The notes under the pieces: model-generated
What the model was told of the DNA's origin: nothing
Databases searched by the model: none
The model's input: the letters and a program-made list of their open reading frames with translations, nothing else
Shown here: piece after piece, positions 44,204 through 53,529 of the stretch
Layout: the number at the start of each line of letters is the position of its first letter
How positions within the stretch are numbered: the stretch's first letter is position 1
Assembly: GCA_022616415.1 (NCBI GenBank)
Contig: JAKEEU010000031.1
Location: 124,001 to 188,000, forward strand
DNA length: 64,000 nt
Reading direction: 5' to 3'
DNA from: Candidatus Zhuqueibacterota bacterium
GTDB taxonomy: Bacteria; Zhuqueibacterota; Zhuqueibacteria; Zhuqueibacterales; Zhuqueibacteraceae
Translations under genes and position numbers: made by a program

Positions 44204-45541
44204 ATGCCAGATCTCAATATCAACTTCTGCGGAATCAAATCCCCGAATCCGTTTTGGCTGGCCTCGGCGCCGCCGACCAATAGCGCCTACCAAGTTGCGC
44301 GCGCGTTTGATGCCGGCTGGGGCGGCGCCGTGTGGAAAACCATTGGCGAGCCGATTGTCAACGTCACCAGCCGCTACTCCGCGGTGCATTACGCCGACAA
44401 GCGCGTGATGGGGCTCAACAACATCGAGCTGATCACCGACCGGCCCATTGAGGTGAATCTCCGCGAGATTGCCGACGTCAAAAAACGCTATCCCAACAAC
44501 GCGCTCATCGTTTCGCTGATGGTGGAATCCAAACGCGAGGCGTGGCATGAAATTGTGAAACGCACCGAGGACACCGGCTGTGACGGCCTCGAGCTTAACT
44601 TCGGTTGCCCGCACGGCATGAGCGAGCGCGGCATGGGATCGGCGGTCGGACAGGTGCCGGATTATGCCTGCATGATCGTCGAGTGGGTGAAGGAAGTTGC
44701 CACCACGCCGGTGATCGTCAAGCTTACGCCGAACATCACGGACGTTCGTTACATCGCGCGCGCCGCCGCGCAAGGCGGGGCTGATGCAGTCTCGTTGATC
44801 AACACCATCAATTCGATCACGAGCGTCGATCTCGATACGCTCGCGCCGCGGCCGGCGGTGCGCGGCAAATCTTCGCACGGCGGCTATTGCGGCCCGGCGG
44901 TGAAACCGATTGCGTTGAATATGGTCAATCAAATCGCCGGCGATCCGGAGATGCACGCGTTGATGCATCGTGCAAACGGCAAGCAAAATGGCAAACCCTT
45001 TCGAGTTCCCATCAGCGGCATCGGCGGCATTCAAAGCTGGCAGGATGCGGTGGAGTTCATGCTGCTCGGCGCCACCAGCGTGCAAGTTTGCACCGCGGTG
45101 ATGCACTATGGCTTTCGCCTCGTCGAAGGCATGATCGATGGCATGTCGAATTGGATGGAAGAGAAAGGCTTCCAAACGCCGGCAGATTTCATCGGCAAAA
45201 CCGTCGATAGAGTGACCGACTGGGGCCATCTCGATTTGAATTACAAGCTCGTCGCGCAGATTCATCAGGAAAAGTGCATCCACTGCGGCCTGTGCTACAT
45301 CGCTTGCGAAGATGGATGTCATCAAAGCATTCGCATGCAAGCGCAAAATGGGGTCAATTACTATTCCATTAAAGAAGAAAGTTGCGTCGGTTGCAACATG
45401 TGCATGATCGTTTGTCCGGTTGAAGGTTGTATCAATATGAAAGAAATCGACACTGGCAAACCGGAGATGTCGTGGAACACTTATCAACAATGGTTGGCCG
45501 AAGGCAAGATCGAGCCGATTCTGCCGCCAGAGCATGTTTAA
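44204..45541 (+). CDS. preA: NAD-dependent dihydropyrimidine dehydrogenase subunit PreA
   Basis: A 445-residue protein with a dihydroorotate-dehydrogenase-type FMN barrel (NPFWLASAPPTNSAYQ, LELNFGCPHGMSERG, ISGIGGIQSW) and a C-terminal bacterial ferredoxin domain with two 4Fe-4S motifs (CIHCGLCYIAC and CVGCNMCMIVC). PreA with PreT reduces uracil and thymine; preT is not in the window. The ribosome site GAGGTG is close to the ATG. It may work with the YgeY/YgeW set, which is often near PreA-like proteins elsewhere. Confidence 0.9.
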   Translation: MPDLNINFCGIKSPNPFWLASAPPTNSAYQVARAFDAGWGGAVWKTIGEPIVNVTSRYSAVHYADKRVMGLNNIELITDRPIEVNLREIADVKKRYPNNALIVSLMVESKREAWHEIVKRTEDTGCDGLELNFGCPHGMSERGMGSAVGQVPDYACMIVEWVKEVATTPVIVKLTPNITDVRYIARAAAQGGADAVSLINTINSITSVDLDTLAPRPAVRGKSSHGGYCGPAVKPIALNMVNQIAGDPEMHALMHRANGKQNGKPFRVPISGIGGIQSWQDAVEFMLLGATSVQVCTAVMHYGFRLVEGMIDGMSNWMEEKGFQTPADFIGKTVDRVTDWGHLDLNYKLVAQIHQEKCIHCGLCYIACEDGCHQSIRMQAQNGVNYYSIKEESCVGCNMCMIVCPVEGCINMKEIDTGKPEMSWNTYQQWLAEGKIEPILPPEHV

Positions 45542-45566
45542 ATGATGTTCAAGGAAGCAGCTCGGC

Positions 45567-46397
45567 ATGCGTAAGATTGACTATGATATCTGGTCATTCC
45601 TATCCGGCCAGCGCAAAATCCAAAAAACGAAAGTAAGTGTCGTACGACGAGATCGCGGGCAACTTGTGCGTACTTTTTCTGAGCTGGTTGAGCGGGTGGC
45701 GCAGTTGTCATTTCGCAATCCGGAGTTCGTGCTTTTTTTCCGCGGTCAGGCTAAAGATTTTCCCAACCGGAATGGCGCCTCGTCACTTTATTCCAGCATA
45801 TTTCGTAGCCATACGAATTACTTAATGCAAGCTGAGGTCGAGCGCCGATTTCAACGGCTTCTGCGCGCCGAAGATCTCTTGAGTGAACAGTACGATCTTG
45901 ATGGTGCCCGCCGCATTCGTATCCATCAGATCTTGCGGTGGGCCATTCTACAGCACTATGAAGTGTGTGCAACTCCTCTCCTGGACGTGACCCAGTCGCT
46001 GCGGGTGGCTTGTTCTTTTGCGCAACTACAGGTAAAAACCGGCGCTTTAATTTATGTGTTGGGATTGCCTCAGATCAGCGGCAGTGTGACGGCATCATCT
46101 GAACATGGTATTCAAATCATCCGATTGTTGAGCATCTGTCCACCCTCGGCTCTCCGCCCGCATTTCCAGGAGGGTTTCTTATTGGGTGAGTACCCCACGA
46201 TTAGTTTTAAGACGAAAGCCGAATATGATCGTAATGAGTTTGATTTCGGCCAGCGTTTGCTCTGCAAGTTTCGGCTGGGACGCAAAGCTTCGTTTTGGAC
46301 GAAAGACTTCCCGATGATTTCACAACGCGCCCTTTATCCTGATGCGCGTATGGATCGCCTGAATCGACTTGCACAAGCTATCAAAGCGCAATTATAA
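45567..46397 (+). CDS. FRG domain-containing protein
   Basis: A 276-residue protein with the FRG motif FFRGQAKDFPN, a downstream SSLYSSIFRSH stretch, and LQHYEVCATPLLDVTQSLRVA, the core of the FRG family. FRG domains are found in polymorphic toxins and some phage-defence proteins and are thought to bind nucleic acids or act as ribosyltransferases; this is not settled. AAGGA precedes the ATG. A single gene 25 bp after preA. Confidence 0.82.
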   Translation: MRKIDYDIWSFLSGQRKIQKTKVSVVRRDRGQLVRTFSELVERVAQLSFRNPEFVLFFRGQAKDFPNRNGASSLYSSIFRSHTNYLMQAEVERRFQRLLRAEDLLSEQYDLDGARRIRIHQILRWAILQHYEVCATPLLDVTQSLRVACSFAQLQVKTGALIYVLGLPQISGSVTASSEHGIQIIRLLSICPPSALRPHFQEGFLLGEYPTISFKTKAEYDRNEFDFGQRLLCKFRLGRKASFWTKDFPMISQRALYPDARMDRLNRLAQAIKAQL

Positions 46398-46441
46398 GCT
46401 CACACAGGGCTTCATCCATTCCTTAAACAGCGAGTAGCGCC

Positions 46442-46872
46442 TTGCAACATTTCTTCACACGCCTCATTCTGGCAATTGTCTTGCTCGTGGTCATCCCGGA
46501 TAAGAAAAGTTCCTTCGCACAGGACCAGGCCAAAAGCTTGACGATCATCCACACCAATGATCTGCAATCGCGGCTGCTGGGCTTTGCGTCGAATCGGGAA
46601 TATACGCCTTTTTTGATTTGACGATCAAGGCAGAAGATTCAAACTTGGGCAATCTGGTCGCCGACGCGATTCGCTGGAGCATCGATAAACATGAGCACGA
46701 CCCAACACGGCCAAATACGCGAACGGCCATTGCAGTGGAGTCGAATGGGGTGATTCGGGATGATTTGTTTAAGGGAAAATCCAGCCTGCTGCAGGTTTCC
46801 GATCTTTTCAGGATCGTGCCGTTGGGCATCGGCATGGTGCGAGTTGACAGTTGGAGTCCGGCGCTACTTTAA
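46442..46872 (+). pseudogene. Remnant of a 5'-nucleotidase/UshA-like metallophosphatase
   Basis: The first frame (46442-46621, TTG start) encodes a signal peptide and LTIIHTNDLQSRLLGFASN, the metallophosphatase start, but stops at 46619-46621. A second frame (from 46618) encodes SNLGNLVADAIRW and FRIVPLGIG, the C-terminal nucleotidase domain. The several hundred residues between are missing. The two parts were joined by a large deletion plus a frameshift, so the gene is dead. Confidence 0.8.
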
Positions 46873-46927
46873 ACCCCCGCCGCAGGCTCGCAGCAGGGGT
46901 TCAAATCAACCAATCGTCGCGGCGATT

Positions 46928-47356
46928 TTAAGCCATCTTGCCTGCCATCGACGGTTTGTACATGGCGCCGGCAATCGCGCCTTGAATGGCGCCGGCAATC
47001 AGCGCGCCGGCCACCCAAAGCCATGAGAGCGCATACGGAAAGCCGTTGATGAACATGTGATTATACATGAACCATGGCATACTGAGAAACAATTGCGCCA
47101 GCACGCCGAACTGCACGCCACCCTTGACCCCGCCGCCAAAGCTGCCCATGACCCGCGACCAGAGGTAGACCAGCAAGGCCGACTGAAACAATTCGCCGAT
47201 GAGAAGCCAGATATTGAATTCCTGGCTCTGCACAAAGGTCGCCGCGTTGGTCTGATAATAGTTTGGCCCCAAAAACATGCCGTGAAAGAGAAAGTCCCAA
47301 ACAAAGGTGGCGACGAAGACCACGAGCGCCGTGAGACCGTACTTCTTGATATCCAT
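46928..47356 (-). CDS. Small four-helix membrane protein, unknown
   Basis: A 142-residue protein with four hydrophobic segments (residues about 7-27, 48-68, 78-98, 112-132). A conserved-looking WDFLFHGMFLGPNYY lies after the first helix, and a glycine-rich last helix. GGAGGAAAA precedes the ATG. It resembles DUF1761-like bacterial membrane proteins, but the match is by general look only. Confidence 0.75.
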   Translation of the reverse strand: MDIKKYGLTALVVFVATFVWDFLFHGMFLGPNYYQTNAATFVQSQEFNIWLLIGELFQSALLVYLWSRVMGSFGGGVKGGVQFGVLAQLFLSMPWFMYNHMFINGFPYALSWLWVAGALIAGAIQGAIAGAMYKPSMAGKMA

Positions 47357-47484
47357 TTTTCCTCCTTCTCCCGATCAAGCGGGATGGTTTGGTTAAACAA
47401 CATGGTGGGTTGTAAAACTTTTCTCAACCATTCTCCGGATCAGCACAAACACCAGTCATAAGCGCTAGCGCCGATTTTTGCCCA

Positions 47485-47514
47485 TATAAAGCAAAATCCT
47501 GCAATCAATGTCAA
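47485..47514 (-). promoter_or_regulatory. Promoter for the 142-residue membrane protein
   Basis: On the minus strand, TTGACA (47514-47509), an 18-bp spacer, and TTTATA (47490-47485), about 130 bp before the start at 47356. The rest of the 47357-47717 gap shows no gene; the plus-strand gene begins with its own AGGAGAGGAGG site. Confidence 0.55.
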
Positions 47515-47717
47515 GAGAAATTTTAATTCGGCGAGTGTGAAGCGATTTTCATTTTGGGCCGGTCCAACCCAAATGGGTCAATCGCCATTTTTGAACGATA
47601 GTTCCAACACTCTTGTCTATCATTTGATTGTTAGGCAGGCGCAACAGAGTTGAAGAGCATCGACCTGTTTTTCAACGACAGGCGGATTCCGGAGAAAGGA
47701 GAGGAGGATAAGCGTAG

Positions 47718-49583
47718 ATGAAAATTGTTTACAAAGATTTGGTGTCCTTGCTCAGCTTATGGCTCATGGGTTGGGCGTGCAGTCAACCCCAGTACATGCA
47801 ATCGCAGGCAGATACCACATTCCGTGGCGACCCGCAGCACACCGGCGTTTACGCGACCAAAGCCGTGCACAAATTTAATGCAATAAAATGGGCGCACCGA
47901 ACCAACGGGCCGGTGCGTTCTTCGCCGGCGGTGACGAATGACGCGGTGTATTTTGGCAGCGGCGATGGCTATTTGTACGCGGTGGATATTCAACGCGGTG
48001 AAGAGAAATGGCGCTGCAAAACCGAGGGCGCGGTGCATTCGTCGCCGGCGGTGGCGAATGGCGTGGTTTATTTCACCAGCCGCGATGGTTGCCTTTATGC
48101 TGTTGAGGCGCAGCGTGGAAAGCCATTGTTGAAATTTCAAACCGGCGAGCCTTTGCCTTACAAATGGGGTTTTGATTATTATGTTTCCTCGCCGTTGGTG
48201 GTAAATGGCGTCGTCTATTTCGGCAGCGAGGATGGCCATCTCTATGCGCTCGATATTCGCAGCGGCAAGCCGAAATGGAGATTCAACGCGCAGAGTCGCA
48301 TTCGCAGCTCTCCGGCAATCGCCGGCAACATGATTTATTTCGGCGACATGAGCGGCTATTTCTACGCGATTGATGGCGAAACCGGCGCGCAGAAATGGCG
48401 TTTTGCGACCGAGGGGGTCAAATTTAATCCGGCGGAGTTTGGTTTTGATCGCTGCGCTATCGTTTCCTCGGCAGCGATCAGCGGCGACGTCGTTACGTTT
48501 GGCGGGCGCGATGGTTTTCTTTATGCCCTCGATCGGCAAACCGGCCAAGAGCAGTGGCGGCGTGATTACGAAATTTCGTGGGTGATTTCCTCACCGGCGA
48601 TTTTGCATGAAACATTATTTACCGGCACGTCGGATGGACGTTTTGCGCATGCGGTCGATTTGAACACCGGAAAAGAAAAATGGCGGTTTAGCGCGACGGA
48701 AACGGTTTGGTCTTCGCCGGCGATTGCTGATTCTCTTGTATATTTCGGCGATGGCGGCGGAAATGTTTTTGCGCTCGATCATCGCAACGGCAAGGAGAAA
48801 TGGCGCTTTAAAACCAAAGATCGGGTTTTCTCTTCACCGGTGGCGGCGGATGGCGTGGTTTACATCGGCAGCGACGATGGTTATCTCTACGCGTTGACTG
48901 GAACAGATTTCGAAGCGTCTCATGCTCAACGAACACGACGCGCCGTCTTTTGGGAAGCGAGCACCGGTTTCAATTGGTTCCGATTCGGCATTGATGAACA
49001 GATTCGCGATTATTTTGTGCGCGAAGGCTATGAAAAGCTGGACGCCAAAGCACTCGCGCAATTTATGCAAGATGGCGTTGCCACCAAAACGCCGAGTGTC
49101 GTCGTGTTCGCTGCGTGCCGCGTGCCAGCGACAGTTATAAATGATTCTTCGGAAGCGGCGTTGTTGCGGCAATATCTCAATGCCGGCGGCAAAGTGGTTT
49201 GGCTCGGCGCGCCGCCGCTGGCTTACAAACGCGATCCAAAAACCGACCAGGTGGTCGCTCTCGACTTCGTCATTCCCGAGCGCATCATCGGTGTGCGCTA
49301 TCCTGGTAATAGCGCGATCGGAGTAGGAGGGTGGTATCAATCGACAGTCACTGCGGAAGGCGTGAAATGGGGATTGGTACGTGACTGGTGGATCGGCGGC
49401 TTTGCGGTCGATGTCGATCAAGTGACGACTGTGCTGGCGCACGATGAAACCGGCCGCGCCTCGGCGTGGGTGAGAAAATACGGCGGCCCGGAAGGAACTG
49501 GCCTCGTGCAACTCTGGCACAAGCGCGATGGGCAGGAAGATCTGATCGCCATCAAAGCGGTGGCGGAGTACGGGTTGCGATAG
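47718..49583 (+). CDS. PQQ-like beta-propeller lipoprotein
   Basis: A 621-residue protein with a lipobox-like LMGWAC at the N-terminus. Eight or so PQQ-type blades fill residues about 50-390 (SSPAVANGVVYF, YLYAVDIQRGEEKWRCKTEG; GKEKWRF repeats). A C-terminal domain of about 200 residues, with a GGKVVWLGAPPL stretch, may be a flavodoxin/GATase-like fold. BamB-like propellers bind proteins; the reason for the extra domain is unclear. A strong GGAGAGGAGG site precedes it. Confidence 0.85.
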   Translation: MKIVYKDLVSLLSLWLMGWACSQPQYMQSQADTTFRGDPQHTGVYATKAVHKFNAIKWAHRTNGPVRSSPAVTNDAVYFGSGDGYLYAVDIQRGEEKWRCKTEGAVHSSPAVANGVVYFTSRDGCLYAVEAQRGKPLLKFQTGEPLPYKWGFDYYVSSPLVVNGVVYFGSEDGHLYALDIRSGKPKWRFNAQSRIRSSPAIAGNMIYFGDMSGYFYAIDGETGAQKWRFATEGVKFNPAEFGFDRCAIVSSAAISGDVVTFGGRDGFLYALDRQTGQEQWRRDYEISWVISSPAILHETLFTGTSDGRFAHAVDLNTGKEKWRFSATETVWSSPAIADSLVYFGDGGGNVFALDHRNGKEKWRFKTKDRVFSSPVAADGVVYIGSDDGYLYALTGTDFEASHAQRTRRAVFWEASTGFNWFRFGIDEQIRDYFVREGYEKLDAKALAQFMQDGVATKTPSVVVFAACRVPATVINDSSEAALLRQYLNAGGKVVWLGAPPLAYKRDPKTDQVVALDFVIPERIIGVRYPGNSAIGVGGWYQSTVTAEGVKWGLVRDWWIGGFAVDVDQVTTVLAHDETGRASAWVRKYGGPEGTGLVQLWHKRDGQEDLIAIKAVAEYGLR

Positions 49584-49620
49584 AAGCAATTTCGAAAAAA
49601 CCTTCGAGGAGCATTTAAAA

Positions 49621-50616
49621 ATGTGCATGCCGTCTTTTAATTTTTTTCGCGGTCTTTTCTTTGGGAGCGCCATTCTGGCAGATTTGTTTTTCGGTACGCC
49701 AACAAGCGCGCAAAGCTCGAGCGCAACCCTCGTTCTGCCAAGCCGATATGTTGAAGGCCTTTTTTATGTGCAGCCTATCACAACCAAAGGAGATACGTTT
49801 AACTTCTATACGGATACCGGCGGCGGCCTCTTCATCTATCGAGCCGCGGCTGAACGCTTTGAGTTGCCCATAATCAATATTGGGGGAGAAGGAGACGAGG
49901 CTTTTTTTCTCACCTCTTTGCCTGCGTTCAAACCGGAAGCGATGATTCCTTTGCCTGAGAGCCGCGAAGGGCGCTTGCCCGTTTTTGCACCTGCTGCGAA
50001 CGAGCGCGAAGCCATGATGGATTTTGACGGCATGCTCGGGCAGGAATGGTTTGCCGGCCGGGTTTGGACTTTTGATTATCCACAACGCCGGCTGCTTTTG
50101 CACGCATCTAATGAAGTGTTGAAAAAAGCTGACGATCGACATCGCGTTGTCCTCGGTTTTAAGACCGATGAATCCGGCGCACGCTTGCTCAATTTCCCGC
50201 GGATTCAAGCCATGATTGACGGCGAGAATCTTGATTTGCTCTTCGACACCGGCGCAACTACGACGCTGTCAGACTCGGCTTTATCTGTCTTGAAAGACAA
50301 TCGGCCGGCAGAGCGGGCGACGAGCTTCATTGCCACGACAACCTTTGAGAAATGGCGGAAGCGGCATCCCGACTGGCGTGTGATGGCAAGAGCGGAAAAA
50401 GAAACCGGCGAGGCCATGATCGAAGTGTCAAAGATTACTCTAGCTGGCTACAGCGTCGGGCCGGTTTGGTTTACGCGGCGCCGCGACAAAAATTTTCACG
50501 AGTTCATGTCGCAGTTCATGGACAAACGCGTTGAAGGCGCATTGGGAGGAAGCGCGCTTCGTTACTTTCGCGTGACGGTCGATTATCCGAATGCCGTCGC
50601 TCTATTTGAGAAATAA
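49621..50616 (+). CDS. Exported retropepsin-like aspartic protease
   Basis: A 331-residue protein with a signal peptide. Two aspartic-protease-like motifs appear: FYTDTGGGLFIYR (about residue 65) and LLFDTGATTTLSD (about residue 207). A retropepsin normally has one DTG per chain and dimerises, or two in a pseudodimer. Two DTG in one chain suggests the pseudodimeric form, though the first motif has GGG after the Asp-Thr. Peptidase activity is likely but unproven. Confidence 0.75.
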   Translation: MCMPSFNFFRGLFFGSAILADLFFGTPTSAQSSSATLVLPSRYVEGLFYVQPITTKGDTFNFYTDTGGGLFIYRAAAERFELPIINIGGEGDEAFFLTSLPAFKPEAMIPLPESREGRLPVFAPAANEREAMMDFDGMLGQEWFAGRVWTFDYPQRRLLLHASNEVLKKADDRHRVVLGFKTDESGARLLNFPRIQAMIDGENLDLLFDTGATTTLSDSALSVLKDNRPAERATSFIATTTFEKWRKRHPDWRVMARAEKETGEAMIEVSKITLAGYSVGPVWFTRRRDKNFHEFMSQFMDKRVEGALGGSALRYFRVTVDYPNAVALFEK

Positions 50617-50776
50617 CTGCCGCGGATGAGGCGAGCAGCCGTCTTTAGACGACTTGAGCTTTGGACCGGCGATTTTAATGCAGGCTCGGCAAATCATCGG
50701 GCAAACATCGGCCTTCCATTGTGGCAAAGTTTTCTGGGTTTCGTATATTGCACAAAAACCTCAGGAGAGGTTTGCC

Positions 50777-50950
50777 ATGTTTTCACGACAACTCATCCAA
50801 TTACTTTTCGCCGCCCTGTTTATCTTCTCGGCTGCAAACGCACAATCGAACCACGTTAACGATGCGCTCGGCCGCAGAATCGATTCCGTTCTTGTCGCTC
50901 TCGAGCAAAAAGGGTTCGCCGGCAGTATCTTGATCAAATTTAAAGAACAC
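50777..50950 (+). pseudogene. N-terminal remnant of a serine hydrolase (beta-lactamase family)
   Basis: The frame from ATG 50777 (behind AGGAGAGG) gives a signal peptide (LFAALFIFSAANAQS) and IDSVLVALEQKGFAGSILIK, the N-terminus of a serine beta-lactamase-like hydrolase. After about residue 58 the sequence becomes unrelated and runs out at 51016. The catalytic SxxK is missing. Confidence 0.65.
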
Positions 50951-50954
50951 ATAA

Positions 50955-51293
50955 GATTCGATCATTCGCTGTGTCTCGCAACTGCGGAAAGTCTTTGGCG
51001 ACCCCGAGCTGATTGAGGCCATTACCAAGCGGGGATACCGTTTGAACTCAGCCGTGATGTTTTTAGATAACAACGATGCGATAGCAGTTGAAAAAGTTCT
51101 CCCCAAAGCGTCGGGTTGGCAGAAACATTTGCGTTGGGCTATTCCATTGCTCTTTGGGTTGATGGCAACGATGGTGGTTTGGGGAAACCCCAGCTTTCCG
51201 TATTGGGGCGTAGGCGCGGCTATCGTCATCGCGGCGTCGGTGATCGGGGTTCTACTCACGCCGGCGATTGTGAAGACAATCGCCGACTTTTGA
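50955..51293 (+). pseudogene. C-terminal remnant of a winged-helix regulator with a membrane segment
   Basis: In the frame of the 51042 ATG, directly after a TAA, the sequence reads SIIRCVSQLRKVFGD, then AITKRGYRL. This is the end of a Trans_reg_C (CadC/OmpR-type) DNA-binding domain. A membrane region follows (LRWAIPLLFGLMATMVVWG and VIAASVIGVLLTPAIV). The N-terminal part and start codon are missing. It is fused to the serine hydrolase remnant by a deletion. Confidence 0.65.
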
Positions 51294-51298
51294 GATGC

Positions 51299-51864
51299 TC
51301 ACTTCACAAACACTAAAACTTCTCCGCGCAAGGCAATGGTAATCGTCGAGTCCGGCAACGGGCTTTTGTCGTTCCACGAAAGAAGACGCCATTGCGTACC
51401 TACCAACGCGCGAGGATCCATCGGGAATACTTCCCGCCTCTTGAACGTCAGAGTCGTTTTCCGCCGGCATTGGCGATTTCGAGATGATCGTCTATCGCAC
51501 GAAAAGAATGCGCGTCGACGATCGCTCGGCTAAAGGCTTGCTCCTGCGCCATCACACCATTCGGCGATGAGCAGAGCATCTCGGTCATCGCGACTTCATC
51601 GAATTTCAAAGCGCCGTCACTGGTGGCGGTGTACTTGCCGCCATAGGCGTTGCACCCGGCAAATCCGCCGGCCTCAGAGTTGGAAAACTCCAGCGTAATG
51701 TTTGTATTCGGCAGCAGACTCTTGCCGCTCAGTTGCGTGAGTATCCAGTCGGTACCCTTGAGATCGATGATTTCATGACGTAACGGCTCGTTGCTTCCAC
51801 TGCAAGCTGCCAGTGCAAGGCTCATCAAGAGCGGCATGATGAGTTTTGTTTTCTGGGATTGCAT
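51299..51864 (-). pseudogene. META-domain (HslJ-like) lipoprotein, frameshifted and truncated
   Basis: ATG 51864 follows GGAGGAAATA, and the signal ends in LALAACSGS. The first META domain has KGTDWILTQLSGKSLLPNTN, then GFAGCNAYGG. The frame stops at 51448, but adding one A to the A4 run at 51457-51460 continues into a second META-like start (DPRALVGTQWRLLSWNDKS), which itself ends early at TGA 51299-51301. The second domain is cut short, so the gene looks decayed rather than only mis-sequenced. Confidence 0.75.
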
Positions 51865-52133
51865 TTCTGTATTTCCTCCTGCCATGGTACGGTGGTTGAA
51901 CAAGCACATGTCATGAGATTGCACCTCGATGCCTATTTGTTCCTCAAAATACTGAACGTTTATTCAGAGAACTGATTTGGAAGAATTGAACAGAATAAAC
52001 ATTCCGGAAAACCCTGCTCGCTGCACCTCCTCAAGCTAATGCCCCATTGGGGTTACAACTGATGATGCAACACCGCGGGAGATACACCGTCTTTATTTTC
52101 AATGTCGAAGAATATCTCGAGAAAGGAGAGAAC

Positions 52134-52853
52134 ATGAGCGAATTGACTCGTCGAGATTTTTTGAAGCACGCGAGCTTGGGCTTGGCTGCAACCGGTGTTG
52201 CCGGACTCGTGTTGCGCGCCGAAGCCAAACCCACTGCTGCGAGCAAGAACATCGAAATCAGCGAGAGCGTGTTGCAACAAATGGGCGAACCGCCGCTGCC
52301 GATTGTGATGCAGGATAATCTCAAGCCGACACAGAAGAGCCAGCTTGGGCCGTTTTATCGCGCTGGTGCGCCGTTTCGCGCCAAAGTGACGCCGCCGTTT
52401 GAGCCGGGAACCGTGCTCATCGTTTCTGGGCGCGTTTGGGCTTTTGATACGAAGAGGCCTCTTTCCGGCGCGGTGCTGGATGTTTGGCATGTAGACCACA
52501 ACGGCAATTATTCCAGCGGGGATAGCAGCGATAAAAACGGCTTCAGAAATCGCGCGCGGCTCATCACTTCGGAGAGCGGTTATTACGAGTTCGAGGCGAT
52601 TCACCCGATTGCCTACGAGCCAAATCCTGGCTTCTGGCGCTCGGCGCACATTCATTACAAGATCACACATCCGGGCTACAAAACGCTGATCACCGAGCTT
52701 TTCTTTGAAGGGGATCCGAAACACGACATCGATCCGCTTTTTCAGACGGCACTGATGGTGAAGATTGCAAAGCAACAAGCCAACGGCCAAACGTATGAGT
52801 CAGCGATATTCGATATTGTTTTGGAGGCGGGAACCGGAATGCAGGGAGATTGA
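52134..52853 (+). CDS. Exported intradiol ring-cleavage dioxygenase-like protein
   Basis: A 239-residue protein with a Tat-type signal (TRRDFLKHASLGLAATGVAG). The intradiol dioxygenase core follows: QLGPFYRAGAPFRA, VLDVWHVDHNGNYSS, and the iron-ligand region FRNRARL and RSAHIHYKI. Intradiol enzymes cut catechols with Fe(III) but exported relatives often have unknown substrates. The start after GAAAGGAGAGAAC is clear; the frame is open from 52047. Confidence 0.85.
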   Translation: MSELTRRDFLKHASLGLAATGVAGLVLRAEAKPTAASKNIEISESVLQQMGEPPLPIVMQDNLKPTQKSQLGPFYRAGAPFRAKVTPPFEPGTVLIVSGRVWAFDTKRPLSGAVLDVWHVDHNGNYSSGDSSDKNGFRNRARLITSESGYYEFEAIHPIAYEPNPGFWRSAHIHYKITHPGYKTLITELFFEGDPKHDIDPLFQTALMVKIAKQQANGQTYESAIFDIVLEAGTGMQGD

Positions 52854-52869
52854 AACTCAAGGAGCTTAT

Positions 52870-53505
52870 ATGCACAAACGTTGCAGCATTATCATCCGCC
52901 AACTCGTACTTTCTATTTTCATCCTGGCATGTGCTTCAGCGCCGGCACAAATTTTAAACTCGGTTGAAGTCGAGCCGAATCATTCCACCATCGGGTTTGT
53001 GGTGCCGATTGCCGGCGGCATCACAAAAGTAACAGGAAAGTTTACCGATTTCAAAATCACCTTGTCTTGGAACGAGCCGCTTTCAAAAAATTCCGATCTA
53101 ACCAAATGCTCGATTAACGCCGCCATCAAAGCCGCGAGCATCAACACCGGCAATGTCGATCGTGATAAAGATTTGCAAGGAGCGAAATTCTTTGATGTGC
53201 AGAATCATCCGGAGATCGCGTTTCAAAGCAAGCTCGTTAAGAAGAAGGACAATGAATATCTATTGGTGGGAGATCTGACCATGCGGGGCAAAACCAAAAC
53301 CCTCGAGCTGCCGGTGGCGGTGACCGGCATGAGTCCGACCGAAGATGGCCGACCGGTGTGGGGCTTTTCGACGAGATTGAAATTGAATCGAAAAGAGTTT
53401 GATATTGGCACGGATTGGGTGCACTCGGCGATTCCCAATTTCATCGGCGATGAAGTAACGGTCGAAATTGATCTGTGGACGCGACCGCCTAAGAAGAAGC
53501 AATAG
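52870..53505 (+). CDS. YceI family protein
   Basis: A 211-residue exported protein. A signal segment is followed by the YceI lipocalin-like fold: PNHSTIGFVVPIAGGITKV, GAKFFDVQNHPEIAFQSK, and GDLTMRGKTKTLELPV. YceI proteins bind isoprenoids or polyprenyls in the periplasm. GGAGC precedes the ATG at 52870. It is 16 bp after the dioxygenase and probably co-transcribed. Confidence 0.88.
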   Translation: MHKRCSIIIRQLVLSIFILACASAPAQILNSVEVEPNHSTIGFVVPIAGGITKVTGKFTDFKITLSWNEPLSKNSDLTKCSINAAIKAASINTGNVDRDKDLQGAKFFDVQNHPEIAFQSKLVKKKDNEYLLVGDLTMRGKTKTLELPVAVTGMSPTEDGRPVWGFSTRLKLNRKEFDIGTDWVHSAIPNFIGDEVTVEIDLWTRPPKKKQ

Positions 53506-53529
53506 TTTTTGGTGAATTGGTAGAGACAA

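Noticed and set aside
44153-45568. 471-residue minus-strand frame opposite preA
   Set aside because: Shadow of a well-conserved PreA with both ferredoxin motifs on the plus strand.
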